Positions 52,946 to 62,462 of a DNA stretch of 64,000 nucleotides are shown in pieces. Source of the DNA: SZAS-103 sp964449135. GTDB lineage: Bacteria > Pseudomonadota > Gammaproteobacteria > Xanthomonadales > Xanthomonadaceae. The stretch's first letter is position 1. Every line of letters begins with the position of its first letter. The notes below the pieces were generated by a model. The model was not told the DNA's origin, did no database searches, and was given only the letters and a program-made list of their open reading frames with translations. A program made the translations under genes and the position numbers. Location: contig CAYUXZ010000004.1 in the NCBI GenBank assembly GCA_964449135.1, forward strand, positions 1 through 64,000. The letters run 5' to 3'.

Positions 52946-53803
52946 GTGGATATCGAACTGAGCATCGTGTTGCCGGCCAAGAACGAGGAGGCGGCCCTGG
53001 TGCAATTGCTGCCGAGGCTGCGCGCGCACTATCCGCAGGCGCAGATCCTGCTCGTGGACGACGGCTCGACCGACCGCACCGCCGCGATCGCGACAGAAAA
53101 CGGCGCGGAGGTGCTCGGCTCCCCCTACAGCATGGGCAACGGCGCGGCGATCAAGCGGGGCGCCAAGGCCGCGCAGGGTCGAACGATCGTGTTCATGGAC
53201 GCCGATGCGCAGCATGAGCCCGAACACATCGCGGCGTTGCTGAAGCAACTCGACCAAGGCTACGACATGGTCGTGGCTGCGCGCGACGGCGGTGGCCAGG
53301 CCAGCCTCGGCCGCGGGCTCGCGAATGCGTTCTACAACCGCCTGTCGAGCTGGATGACCGGCCACGTCATCCGCGACCTGACTTCCGGGTTCCGCGTTGT
53401 GCGCGCGGACAAATTCCGTGAATTCCTGTACCTGCTGCCGAACGGTTTCTCGTACCCGACCACGATCACGATGGCGTTCTTCCGCAGCGCGTACCCGGTC
53501 GCCTACGTGCCCGTGCCGGTCAAGCCGCGCATCGGCAAGAGCCACATCAAGCCGCTGCGCGACGGCGTGCGCTTCCTGCTGATCATCTTCAAGATCGCGA
53601 CCCTGTACTCGCCCGTGAAACTGTTCGCGCCGGTTTCGTTCCTGTTCTTCGCGCTGGGCCTGGGCGAATACGCCTGGACCTACCTCCACGAGCACCGCTT
53701 CACGAACATGAGCGCGCTGCTGCTGAGCGCCTCGGTGATCGTGTTCCTGATCGGGTTGATCTCCGAGCAGATCACCAACCTGACCTATCGCAAAAATGAC
53801 TGA
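52946..53803 (+). CDS. Family 2 glycosyltransferase (dolichyl/polyprenyl-P-sugar synthase-like)
   Basis: The 285-residue protein has a GT-A core: SIVLPAKNEEAAL, LLVDDGSTDRTAAI, the metal site FMDADAQHEPEHI and LTSGFRVVRAD. Two C-terminal membrane helices (about 227-245 and 255-275) match the DPMS/ArnC-like group that loads sugars onto undecaprenyl phosphate. The start is GTG 52946. It overlaps the next glycosyltransferase by 8 bp and diverges from pilB. Confidence 0.88.
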   Translation: MDIELSIVLPAKNEEAALVQLLPRLRAHYPQAQILLVDDGSTDRTAAIATENGAEVLGSPYSMGNGAAIKRGAKAAQGRTIVFMDADAQHEPEHIAALLKQLDQGYDMVVAARDGGGQASLGRGLANAFYNRLSSWMTGHVIRDLTSGFRVVRADKFREFLYLLPNGFSYPTTITMAFFRSAYPVAYVPVPVKPRIGKSHIKPLRDGVRFLLIIFKIATLYSPVKLFAPVSFLFFALGLGEYAWTYLHEHRFTNMSALLLSASVIVFLIGLISEQITNLTYRKND

Positions 53804-54968
53804 GCCGTCCGCGCGCCGCGCGCGCGTGCTGCTGGTCACGCGCAACCTGCCGCCGCTGCGTGGCGGCATGGAACGCCTGAACCTGCATCTCGCGCTCGCG
53901 CTCGCCCGGGATTGCGATCTGGAGGTAATCGGCCCGACCGGCTGCGGCGCACATCTGCCGGAGATTGTCGCGACGCAGGAAGTCCCGCACCGGCCGATGG
54001 GGCGCTTCCTGCCCACAGCCGCGCTGCGCGCGCTGCGCACCGCACGTCGGCGTCGGCCGGATTGCGTGTTCGCCGGCAGCGGCCTCACCGCGCCGATCGC
54101 GTGGATCGCGGCGCATTTGAGCGGCGCGCGCGCGGCGGCGTACGTGCACGGACTCGACCTGGTCGTCGCGCATCCGGTGTATCGATGGCTGTGGCGACCG
54201 TTCCTGCGGCGCATGGATCGCGTGATCGCAAACAGCCGGCACACCGCTTCGCTCGCCGAGGGCATCGGCATTCCTGCCGCGAGGATCGTGGTGCTGAATC
54301 CGGGTGTGGATCCGCCGGCGACCATCGATCCGGCGGCGGCGCGCGCGTTCCGCGAACGCCACGGTTTCGGCGAACGCCGGCTGCTGTTGTCGGTCGGACG
54401 GCTCACGCCGCGCAAGGGTTTGTTGGAGTTCGTGCAGAACGCGCTGCCCGCGATCGCACAAGACTATCCGGACGTGACGCTGGTGGTGATCGGCGACGAA
54501 GCGCCGGATGCCCTCACCGGCAGCGCGGCCGGCATGGGCCGGCGCATCGTGGACGCGGCGGACGCGCTCGGGCTGCGCGACAACGTGCGCATCCTCGGTG
54601 TCTGCGACGAAGCTGCTTTGTCGGCTGCATACCATGCAGCGGACGTGCTGGTGTTCCCCGTGCGGGAAACGCCGGGCGACGTCGAGGGTTTCGGCATGGT
54701 CGCGATCGAAGCCGCGGCCTACGGCACGCCGACGGTCGCGTTCGCGGTGGGCGGCATCCCCGATGCAGTGGCGGATGGGCGTTCCGGCTGGCTGGTGCAG
54801 GCCGCCGACTATGCGCAATTCGCCGACCGCGTTTGTGAATTGCTCGCGCGCGGTCGCGATGCGACGCTGCGCGCCGATTGCCGCGAATTCGCGCAGCGGT
54901 TCGATTGGCAGCGATTCGGGACGCGCTTGCGCGAACTGATTGCGCCGTTGCTCAGCTCGCGCGACTGA
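53796..54968 (+). CDS. Family 4 glycosyltransferase
   Basis: The 390-residue protein has a GT-B fold: RNLPPLRGGMERLNLHLALA at the acceptor side, SVGRLTPRKGLLEFV at the start of the donor domain and EGFGMVAIEAAAYGTPTVAF with the catalytic E-x7-E. It probably adds a hexose to a lipid-linked polysaccharide. It overlaps the GT2 gene by 8 bp and converges on the next gene with 15 bp between stops. Confidence 0.9.
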   Translation: MTEPSARRARVLLVTRNLPPLRGGMERLNLHLALALARDCDLEVIGPTGCGAHLPEIVATQEVPHRPMGRFLPTAALRALRTARRRRPDCVFAGSGLTAPIAWIAAHLSGARAAAYVHGLDLVVAHPVYRWLWRPFLRRMDRVIANSRHTASLAEGIGIPAARIVVLNPGVDPPATIDPAAARAFRERHGFGERRLLLSVGRLTPRKGLLEFVQNALPAIAQDYPDVTLVVIGDEAPDALTGSAAGMGRRIVDAADALGLRDNVRILGVCDEAALSAAYHAADVLVFPVRETPGDVEGFGMVAIEAAAYGTPTVAFAVGGIPDAVADGRSGWLVQAADYAQFADRVCELLARGRDATLRADCREFAQRFDWQRFGTRLRELIAPLLSSRD

Positions 54969-54983
54969 ATCGCGACAGGCAAC

Positions 54984-56081
54984 TCAGCCGGATCCGCCCA
55001 GGAGATCAGCCAGGCGCTGTCCGAGTTCGTTCCATGCCGGCAGCGGCTGATAGTCGCACGCAGGTTCGTCCAACAGGTGCATTACGCGCGCCGCGAAATC
55101 GGCGGCATCGCCGATACGCGCGAGATGTTCTGCGCGATCGCCGAGCATCCAGCGCGCCGCATCGGTCGCGCTCGCGACGATGGACACCTTGCAGGCCATC
55201 GCCTCGCAGAGTTTCGCCGGATAGCTGTAGCGTCCGAACGCGGTGTTGGCGACGAGGATGCAGGCGACGTCGAGCGCGTTCACCAGCAGCGGCAGTTGCG
55301 CGTCCGGCAGATAGCCCAGGCCGATCACGCCGGGTTCGCGCAACGCGTCCTCGGGAGGGTGGCCGCTGAGCACCAGCCGTGCATCCGGTCGCCGAGCACG
55401 CACGCGCGCGAACGCATCGAGGATCCCGTGCGTGCCGCGAGTGCGCGTCCAGCTGCCGACGTATCCCAGCAGCGGGGCATCGGCGGGAAGGCCGAGCGCG
55501 GCGCGGCATTCGCCCCGATCGCGTGGCATGAAATCCGGATCGGCGGTCATCGGCAGCACTTCGACGGCGCGTCCGCCGCGGCGATGGGACTGTAGCCGCG
55601 CAGCGAGTTGCGGGCCTGCCGCGGTGACGACATCCGCCGCGCGCACGGCGCGTCGCCACGCCCAGTGCAGCGGCGCGTTCCACGGCATGTAGGCTTCGTA
55701 GTTGTCGTAGGCGTCCACCGCGAGCTTCGCGCCCAGCCTGCGCGCGAGCTGGTGCGCGAGCCAGCCGTACTGCGCGTCGGAGACGCCGACGATCCAGTCT
55801 GGTTCGAATGCGCGCGCTTCGTTCTCGATCCTCTGGAGAAAACGCCACGGTCCGAGCGTGCGGATATCGTGGCTGCTCCAGGTCACACCGCCGCGCTGCG
55901 TCGCAAGCGATTCCATCTTCCGGTGGCTGCACAGCTGTACCCGCACGTCGTGCCCGGCCGCGGCGAGCGCCACCGGCAGATGGAAGAAGCGGCCGTACGG
56001 ACGCTCGATCAGGTCGCGTTGCTGCGGGTGGCGCTTGCAGACGAAGACGATGCGCACGACGCGATCCTCAGCTCCGGACAA
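54984..56081 (-). CDS. Glycosyltransferase (GT4-like)
   Basis: The 365-residue product has a GT-B pattern: RIVFVCKRHPQQRDLIERPY near the N-terminus, GYVGSWTRTRGTHGILDAFA for the donor domain and FGRYSYPAKLCEAMACKVSIVASA around the catalytic glutamates. The ATG at 56081 overlaps the preceding gene by 14 bp; GTG 56057 is an alternative start. It belongs to a minus-strand unit with the next four genes upstream. Confidence 0.82.
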   Translation of the reverse strand: MSGAEDRVVRIVFVCKRHPQQRDLIERPYGRFFHLPVALAAAGHDVRVQLCSHRKMESLATQRGGVTWSSHDIRTLGPWRFLQRIENEARAFEPDWIVGVSDAQYGWLAHQLARRLGAKLAVDAYDNYEAYMPWNAPLHWAWRRAVRAADVVTAAGPQLAARLQSHRRGGRAVEVLPMTADPDFMPRDRGECRAALGLPADAPLLGYVGSWTRTRGTHGILDAFARVRARRPDARLVLSGHPPEDALREPGVIGLGYLPDAQLPLLVNALDVACILVANTAFGRYSYPAKLCEAMACKVSIVASATDAARWMLGDRAEHLARIGDAADFAARVMHLLDEPACDYQPLPAWNELGQRLADLLGGSG

Positions 56082-57078
56082 GATTGCCGGCCAGCGCCGC
56101 GCGCAACGCCCGCCAGCCGCGGCCCGCGGCGTAGCGCAGGCCGGTCAGTCCGCGCGCACGGCGACGGATCCGATCGTTCACGGTCCCGGAACCCAGCGTC
56201 GCCGCAAATGTTTCGGTTTTTGCAAGCGCCTGCAGGTACGGACGGAACACGTGGTCCCGTACCGCGGGCGTGAGCCGCGCGCCGTAGCCGGTGAGGTTGC
56301 TGTCGTACCAGCCATCGGACAATCGTCGCAGTCCCTGGAAGTGGAAGAACACCAGCGCGCGCCCGTCCACGTGCACCGCGCCGTCTTTCCATTCCACGGT
56401 ATGGTTCGCGAGGTTCCAGGGCGCGAGGTTCGCTCCGGGATGCGCGATCGCGTGCACGTTCCTGAACAGCGCCTGGAAACGATCCAGGTATTTCTGGTCG
56501 GCGTAGCGATCGGCTTCGACGCGATCGAAACACCATTCGATGCAGCGTTCGCGCCACCATTCCAGGCAGGCGCGTCCGTCGGGATCGTCGCGGAAGGTCA
56601 GCCAGCCGACGTTGTGCAGGCCGTAGCGCGCGTGCGTGCGCGCGGAAACGGGCGTGAAGCGGTGCGGCGTGATCGCGACCGATGCGCCGCCGATCTCGGC
56701 GAACACGGCTTCCGGGCTGGAGAAGAAATACAGGTCCGAATCGAGGTAGGTGATCTCGCGCACGTCGGAGTGTTGGCGCAGCAGGTAGCGCGGCAGGCAG
56801 GGCGAGCAGGTGAAGTAGTACTCGACCAGCGAGCGATTCACGCGGCTCGCGTGCAGTTCCGGGTCGAAGGCTTCGAGCGCGGCCAACGGCACGACGCGCA
56901 GGTGGTCGAGCTTCGCAGCCTCGAGCATGCGCGCGGCTTCTTCGCTCAGCGCGAGCACCCACAGGGTGAACGAATCGCAGACTTCCGACAACGAGGCGTG
57001 CAGCGCCAGACCCTGCGCGAGGTAGCGATGATCGAAATAGGTGCAGAAGTGGCGGTGCGTCGTCAACGGCCGTTCCAT
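56068..57078 (-). CDS. GT8-like nucleotide-sugar glycosyltransferase
   Basis: The 336-residue protein begins HRHFCTYFDHRYLAQGLALH and has the D-x-D motif in ITYLDSDLYFFS, where family GT8-like enzymes bind manganese and the UDP-sugar. The C-terminal FFHFQGLR segment is also typical of related surface-polysaccharide genes. The sugar is unknown. It overlaps the aminotransferase gene by 16 bp and the GT4-like gene by 14 bp. Confidence 0.65.
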   Translation of the reverse strand: MERPLTTHRHFCTYFDHRYLAQGLALHASLSEVCDSFTLWVLALSEEAARMLEAAKLDHLRVVPLAALEAFDPELHASRVNRSLVEYYFTCSPCLPRYLLRQHSDVREITYLDSDLYFFSSPEAVFAEIGGASVAITPHRFTPVSARTHARYGLHNVGWLTFRDDPDGRACLEWWRERCIEWCFDRVEADRYADQKYLDRFQALFRNVHAIAHPGANLAPWNLANHTVEWKDGAVHVDGRALVFFHFQGLRRLSDGWYDSNLTGYGARLTPAVRDHVFRPYLQALAKTETFAATLGSGTVNDRIRRRARGLTGLRYAAGRGWRALRAALAGNLVRS

Positions 57079-58208
57079 GCGTTGATCGCGTCGGCGACGC
57101 GTTCGGCGTCCGCGATGGCGAGCTGCGGGAACATCGGCAGGCTCAGCACCTGCGCGGCCCAGCGTTCGGTGTTCGGCAGCGGCAGCGGGAGGAACGCGGG
57201 ATCGGCGTAGGCCGGCTGCTGGTGGATCGCAGCCGGGTAGTGGACCAGGGTGCCGATGCCGTGTTCACGCAGGTAAACCTGCAGGGCATCGCGCCGCGGC
57301 GTGCGCACGACGAACTGGTGATAGACGTGGCCGTCGTCCGCGGTCGTCGCGACGGCGACGTCCGGATTCCGGATGCGCGCGCGATACACGGCCGCGATCG
57401 CGCGCCGCGCGGCGTTGTCCTGCGCGAGCCGCTGTAGCTTCACCCGCAGCAGCGCGGCCTGCAGTTCGTCCAGTCGCGAGTTGCCGCCTTCGATGTCGCT
57501 GATGTAGCGCTGCTTCCATCCGTATTCGCGCAGCAGGCGCGCGCGCTCGCGCAGGTCGGGATCGGAAGTCGTCACCGCGCCGCCGTCGCCGATCGCACCG
57601 AGGTTCTTGGTCGGATAGAAACTGAAAGTCGCGATCGCGCCGAACGTGCCCGCTCCGCGTCCGTTCCACTGCGCGCCGTGCGCCTGCGCGCAGTCCTCGA
57701 CGATCGGGAGGCGACGGCGTGCGGCCAGCGCGCACAGCGCGTCCATGTCCACACAGCGCCCGTACAAATGCACCGGCAGGATCGCCTTTATGCGATCGAT
57801 CGGAATGCCGATCTCGCCGCGCGCCGCGCGCTCCAGCAGGGCGGCGGCGTGCGCAACGTCCATCAGCCCGTGCTCGGCGTCGATGTCGGCGAACAGCGGA
57901 TCCGCGCCGACCGCGCGGATCGCGACCGTGGTCGCCACCGCGGTGTTGGATACGGTCAGCACCACGTCGCCCGCGCCTACGCCGAGCGCACGCAGCGCGA
58001 CCGCGATCGCGTCGGTTCCATTGGCCACGCCGAGCCCGTGCGTCGCGCCGACGAAGGCGGCGAATTCCTGCTCGAATGCCGCGACCTCCGGGCCGAGGAT
58101 GTAGCGCCCGCCGCGCAGCACGCGCTGCAACGCGGTGTCGATCGCCTCGGCCTGATCGAGGTAGCCGGCCAGCGGGCTGCATTGCGGGATGTCGCGAGTC
58201 ACGGTCAT
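57063..58208 (-). CDS. DegT/DnrJ/EryC1/StrS sugar aminotransferase
   Basis: This PLP enzyme of 381 residues transaminates a keto sugar nucleotide. It has GGRYILGPEVAAFEQEFA, GVANGTDAIAVAL, the EDCAQAHGA strand and the PLP lysine in SFYPTKNLGAIGDGGAV. It probably makes a 3- or 4-amino sugar nucleotide for the surface polysaccharide. The ATG at 58208 starts two bases after the epimerase stop; ATG 58226 overlaps that gene and is less likely. Confidence 0.92.
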   Translation of the reverse strand: MTVTRDIPQCSPLAGYLDQAEAIDTALQRVLRGGRYILGPEVAAFEQEFAAFVGATHGLGVANGTDAIAVALRALGVGAGDVVLTVSNTAVATTVAIRAVGADPLFADIDAEHGLMDVAHAAALLERAARGEIGIPIDRIKAILPVHLYGRCVDMDALCALAARRRLPIVEDCAQAHGAQWNGRGAGTFGAIATFSFYPTKNLGAIGDGGAVTTSDPDLRERARLLREYGWKQRYISDIEGGNSRLDELQAALLRVKLQRLAQDNAARRAIAAVYRARIRNPDVAVATTADDGHVYHQFVVRTPRRDALQVYLREHGIGTLVHYPAAIHQQPAYADPAFLPLPLPNTERWAAQVLSLPMFPQLAIADAERVADAINAWNGR

Positions 58209-58209
58209 G

Positions 58210-59199
58210 TCAGAGGTAGTTCGCAATATGCTGCCGATAATAGTCGAGCGTGTTCGCCAGTCCCTGCGCGAGCCGCACGCGCGGCGTCCAGCCGAGGCTG
58301 GCGAAGCGGGAGAAATCCGCGTAGTAGTCGCCGATGTCGATGCGCTTGCGTTCCTCGGGGAAGGTCTTGATCTCGTAACTTCCCTGGCCGCCGTTCGCTT
58401 CGATTAACGCATCGGCGAGAGCGCGCAGCGAAACGACCTCGTCGGAACCGAGGTTGTAGACTCCGCCGTTGGCGTCTTCGCTCGCGGCCGCGAGCAGCAA
58501 CGCATCCACCACGTCGTCGACATGGTTGAAGTCGCGCAGCTGTTCGCCGCCCCAGACCGCGAACGGCGCGCCTTCCAGGAGCAGCTTGATCCAGATGCCG
58601 AGGAAGGTCTGGCGCGCGTCCTTGACGCGCATGCCCGGTCCGTAGGTATTGGTCAGGCGCAGCGCGCAGGCGCGCAGTCCGTACACGTTGTTGTAGAGCA
58701 CGTGGTACCACTCGCCGGCCATCTTGTTGATGCCGTTGACGTCGGTCGGCCGCAGCAGGTGCTTCTCATCGACGGGCAGGTAGTCGGGCCGACCGTAGAT
58801 CTGGCGCGTGCTCGCGAATACGATCTTGATGCCGGGATTGTGCGCGCGGCAGGTTTCGAGAATGGACAATTGCGCCGTGCAGTTGATGTCCAGGTCGGTG
58901 AACGGATCGGTCATCGAATCCTGGTGGCTGGTCTGGCCGGCGAGGTTGAACAGCACATCCTGGTCCTTGACCAGCGCGCGGAACGCATGACGGTCGCGTA
59001 CGTCGGAGATGTTCGCCGACACGCGCTCGCGGATGTCGGCGATGTTGTGCGGATTGCCGCCGTATTCCGGGATCAGGCTGTCGACCAGTGTGACGCGCGC
59101 GCCCAGCGATACCAATCGGCGCGCGAGATTCGAGCCGATGAAGCCCATCCCGCCGGTAATCAGCGCGCGCTTGTCCTGCCAGTGCGTGTCATGGGCCAT
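58210..59199 (-). CDS. NAD-dependent epimerase/dehydratase-like SDR lacking the catalytic Tyr
   Basis: The 329-residue extended SDR has the NAD loop GGMGFIGSNLA, NLAGQTSHQDSM and VFASTRQIYGRPDYLPVDE, with Thr in the Ser/Thr position. The usual YxxxK is replaced by NGINK in RPTDVNGINKMAGEW: Asn stands where the proton-shuttling Tyr should be. A sugar nucleotide is the likely ligand, but normal epimerase chemistry is doubtful unless another Tyr substitutes. It precedes the aminotransferase and may supply or bind its substrate. Confidence 0.85.
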   Translation of the reverse strand: MAHDTHWQDKRALITGGMGFIGSNLARRLVSLGARVTLVDSLIPEYGGNPHNIADIRERVSANISDVRDRHAFRALVKDQDVLFNLAGQTSHQDSMTDPFTDLDINCTAQLSILETCRAHNPGIKIVFASTRQIYGRPDYLPVDEKHLLRPTDVNGINKMAGEWYHVLYNNVYGLRACALRLTNTYGPGMRVKDARQTFLGIWIKLLLEGAPFAVWGGEQLRDFNHVDDVVDALLLAAASEDANGGVYNLGSDEVVSLRALADALIEANGGQGSYEIKTFPEERKRIDIGDYYADFSRFASLGWTPRVRLAQGLANTLDYYRQHIANYL

Positions 59200-59280
59200 G
59201 CGAGGTCCTCGAATCCGGCAGTTTGGGCGAAATCGCGGGCTTGTCCAGACGGGCGCGGGCGCGCGAGCGCGGCGAACGGA

Positions 59281-60123
59281 TCATCCGCGGCGCAACCAGA
59301 CACTACCGAGGTGTTCGCCGCGCAGGCGTCCGCAGCGCAGCGGCGGGTCGATCGCGGGGAATTCGGCGAGCAACTCGTAGCGCGTGCACAGCCGCGCATG
59401 CACTACCTCACGCGGCAGCAGCCACAACGGATAGCTCGCGCGGCCCAGCGATTTGGGCACGTGCTGGCTCAGGACGACGCCGGCGTCGCCGTCGCTGAGC
59501 GGCGTCCGGTCGATCACGATCCCGCGCGCATCCAGCGCGACGAGTTCGTCGAGTGCGGCCAGCGGGTCGGGCAGGTAGTGCAACACGCTGGAAGCGAGCA
59601 CGGCATTGGGAGATCGCGTGCGCGCCTGCGCGACCGAAGCGGCAAACGACAGCTTGTCTTCTGCGCCGAACAATTCGCTGCCAGCCGTGACGAAGTGCGG
59701 CTGTTCGACCACGCACCAACGCAGCTCCGGGATCTTCGCGAGCCACGCGTGCCAGCGCAGGAAATGGCTGCCCAGGCTGCCGCCAAAATCCAGCACCGAC
59801 AGGCGGCCGCGTTCGAGCGCTGCGATCAGCAGCAGCGCTTCCAGCGCCTGCGACGGCGGCGCCGGGCCGCGCATCGCGAAGCCGTCCTGTTCGTAGTCGG
59901 CTTCGCCGCGCAACACGCGCTGCGTCGCGTCCCGGACGCGCGCGAGGATCTCGTCGTGCTGGTAGCCGCCGGTCGCGGCCTGCGCCTGCGTCCAGTTCGC
60001 GTAGGGGCCGCGATAAACCGTGAGTGCACCAAGCAAGCGATTACCCACGCGGCGGGCGGCGGGTGGAAGCCAGGCGCGGATTCCCGATTCGGCTGCGGTC
60101 GGCGATCGGATGGTGTCGTTCAC
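59281..60123 (-). CDS. TIGR04325-like putative methyltransferase
   Basis: The product (280 residues from GTG 60123; the frame extends to a TTG at 60210) has a degenerate Rossmann methyltransferase core: SVLDFGGSLGSHFLRW, WCVVEQPHFVTAG and VLASSVLHYLPDPLAALDEL. It resembles the TIGR04325 group found in surface-polysaccharide clusters; the substrate is unknown. It is the first gene of the minus-strand unit that leads to the epimerase-like, aminotransferase and glycosyltransferase genes, 81 bp before the next one. Confidence 0.65.
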   Translation of the reverse strand: MNDTIRSPTAAESGIRAWLPPAARRVGNRLLGALTVYRGPYANWTQAQAATGGYQHDEILARVRDATQRVLRGEADYEQDGFAMRGPAPPSQALEALLLIAALERGRLSVLDFGGSLGSHFLRWHAWLAKIPELRWCVVEQPHFVTAGSELFGAEDKLSFAASVAQARTRSPNAVLASSVLHYLPDPLAALDELVALDARGIVIDRTPLSDGDAGVVLSQHVPKSLGRASYPLWLLPREVVHARLCTRYELLAEFPAIDPPLRCGRLRGEHLGSVWLRRG

Positions 60124-60344
60124 GGCGGCATCGTGGAAAACGTAAGGCCACCCCCGCTGGAATCGATTTGCCCAGCGCAAAGCGCAAGGGGAAGCGCGGT
60201 GGTTTGGCAAGGAGTGGCAAGACGCCGTTGACTACGACATGCCATTATCATCGCCGGGAAACTCCACTTTACAGCAAGTCCAGGCGACGGCGAAACGGCG
60301 AAACGCCTCCATCGCGCGTTACGCGACATTACGGTGAATTGTCC

Positions 60345-61721
60345 GTGCAGCCAAAACCAAAAGGCATTCTCCGACTGATCGATCGCCTCGCCCCGCGATT
60401 CGGTGGTCGCGGGAAGCGGATACTCGCCAATGCCGCGTATCTGAGCGCCGGCCGCGTGATCCAGTTGCTCGCCAACCTGACGGTCGGCATCTACGTGGCG
60501 CGCTACCTCGGCCCGGCGCAGTGGGGCGTACTCGCGTATGCGATCAGTTTCGTTGGACTGTTCGGCGGCATCGCGACGCTGGGCCTCGACAACATCGTGG
60601 TCCGCGACCTGGCCGCGGATCCGTCCGCGGATGCGAACGCCGATCGCATCCTGGCGACGGCATTCGTGCTGCGGCTGATCGCGAGCATCACGACGTTCGC
60701 CGCGGTGGCCGCGTCCATCGTGTTCGTGCAGGACGACTGGAACACGATCCGGGTCGTTCTGATCGTGGCCAGCGCCGTGCTGTTCCAGCCGCTCTCGGTG
60801 ATAGACCTGTATTACCAGTCGCGCATGCAGTCGAAGTACGTGGTCGGCGCGCAGACGGTCGCAATCTGCATCACGTCGCTGGTCCGCATCGTGTTGGTGT
60901 TCGCGCATGCTTCCGTCGTCGCGTTCGCCTGGATGGCGTTCGCCGACACGGCGATCGCGATGCTGGGCCTGGTGGTGATCTACGGGCCGAACAAGAGCTT
61001 CGGCGGCTGGCGCGCGGAACGCGCGCTCGCGTATCGCCTGCTCGCGGACGCGTGGCCGTTGGCGTTGACGGCGGTGTTCACCGCGATCTACGTCAACGTG
61101 GATCGCGTCATGATCAAGCATTTCCTGGGCGAGGCCAGCGCCGGCAAGTATGCCGTCGTGCTCAGCATCAGCACGGCCATTTACTTCGTGCCGCTTGTGC
61201 TGGGCCAGTCGGCGTTTCCGGCGCTCGTCGAGGCCCGGCGCGACCCGGCGGACTACCAGCGGCGGCTGCAGCAATGCTTCGACGTCTTCCTGTGGGGCGC
61301 GGTCGCGGTGGCCTTGCCCACGTCGTTGTTCGCCGAGCCGTTGATGCGTCTGGTCTATGGGCCGGCGTACGCCGGCGCCGGGGCTGCGCTCGCGATCCAC
61401 ATCTGGAGCGCGGTCGTCACCTTGCTCGGGGTCGTCACGAGCTACTGGCTCGTCGCCGAAGGGCTGCAACGGCTGTATCCGGTGCGGATCCTCGCCAGCG
61501 CCGCGGTCTGCATCGGCCTGAACGTGCTGCTGATACCGCGGATCGGCATACGCGGCGCAGCGGTGGCGACTTTGGTGGCACAATTCATGTCCTCGACCGT
61601 CGTGTTCGCATTCAGCGAGCGGACGCGGTTGATGCCGCTGCTGCAATTCCGGGCCTTGCTGTTGCCGCTGCGGCTTTGGTCCGCGAGGGGCGGAGTAGCC
61701 GATTCCAAGCATCATGAGTGA
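60345..61721 (+). CDS. Wzx-type polysaccharide flippase
   Basis: The 458-residue protein has about 12-14 membrane helices and the MOP-superfamily start RILANAAYLSAGRVIQLLAN followed by VGIYVARYLGPAQWGVLAYA. It would flip lipid-linked oligosaccharide repeats to the periplasm. I chose GTG 60345, near the start of the family sequence; no ATG is in the right place. It diverges from the minus-strand unit over a 221-bp gap and heads a plus-strand unit with the next three genes. Confidence 0.88.
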   Translation: MQPKPKGILRLIDRLAPRFGGRGKRILANAAYLSAGRVIQLLANLTVGIYVARYLGPAQWGVLAYAISFVGLFGGIATLGLDNIVVRDLAADPSADANADRILATAFVLRLIASITTFAAVAASIVFVQDDWNTIRVVLIVASAVLFQPLSVIDLYYQSRMQSKYVVGAQTVAICITSLVRIVLVFAHASVVAFAWMAFADTAIAMLGLVVIYGPNKSFGGWRAERALAYRLLADAWPLALTAVFTAIYVNVDRVMIKHFLGEASAGKYAVVLSISTAIYFVPLVLGQSAFPALVEARRDPADYQRRLQQCFDVFLWGAVAVALPTSLFAEPLMRLVYGPAYAGAGAALAIHIWSAVVTLLGVVTSYWLVAEGLQRLYPVRILASAAVCIGLNVLLIPRIGIRGAAVATLVAQFMSSTVVFAFSERTRLMPLLQFRALLLPLRLWSARGGVADSKHHE

Positions 61722-61730
61722 TTGTTGCCG

Positions 61731-62462
61731 ATGACCAGCCTGTCCCGATCGCTCGCGCATCGTCTGATTCGCCTTTTTCCGCCCGGACTGGGCCAGGCGA
61801 TGGCGTTCGAAACACGCTCATGGTTCGGGCGGCTCGTTGCCCGGCGAATGCATGTGGATCGCAACGCCACGAATTACCTGGATCTGGGCGCCGGCGACGA
61901 CGATCTCGACGGCTTCCATGCGGTGGATTTTTTCACCAACCCGCACGCCTACGGCGCCGACCTGCGCTATCCGCTGCTGATCGACGATGGCGTGTTCGAC
62001 GGCATTTTCACCGAGCACACGCTCGAGCACCTGAACTACGCCGAGGTCGCCAAGGTGCTCGCGGAATGCAGGCGGATCCTCAAGCCGGGCGGGCGCCTGC
62101 GCGTGATCGTGCCGGATTTGTCGATCTTCGCCGGGCGCTACGTCGCCGGCGACGGTGGCTGGTTCGGCGAATGGGAAAAGGAAGTGCTGGAGCCGCGCGG
62201 CCGCGCGCTCGCGACCCCCATGCAGGCGCTGAGTTTCGTCACGCAGGAATACGGGCATCGTTCGGCGTGGGACTTCGCGACGATGCGGCATTTCCTGGCC
62301 GAGGCCGGGTTCGTCGAAATCCGCCAGTGCGGGCTGCGCGAAGGAGGCGATCCGAGGTTGCTGCGCGACCGCACGGACCGCGACCGCACCCTGGTTTCGT
62401 TGTACGTCGAGGCCTGCCGTCCGCCGCTCGCGCGCGTTCCGCAACAGGGATCCGCTGCATGA
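61731..62462 (+). CDS. Class I SAM-dependent methyltransferase-like protein
   Basis: The 243-residue protein has NYLDLGAGDDDLDGFHAVDF in place of the usual glycine loop, then FDGIFTEHTLEHLNYAEVA and KPGGRLRVIVPDLSIF, a type 11 methyltransferase pattern common in O-antigen loci. The ATG at 61731 begins nine bases after the flippase stop codon. The acceptor sugar is unknown. It overlaps the CMP-sugar synthetase gene by ATGA. Confidence 0.8.
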   Translation: MTSLSRSLAHRLIRLFPPGLGQAMAFETRSWFGRLVARRMHVDRNATNYLDLGAGDDDLDGFHAVDFFTNPHAYGADLRYPLLIDDGVFDGIFTEHTLEHLNYAEVAKVLAECRRILKPGGRLRVIVPDLSIFAGRYVAGDGGWFGEWEKEVLEPRGRALATPMQALSFVTQEYGHRSAWDFATMRHFLAEAGFVEIRQCGLREGGDPRLLRDRTDRDRTLVSLYVEACRPPLARVPQQGSAA

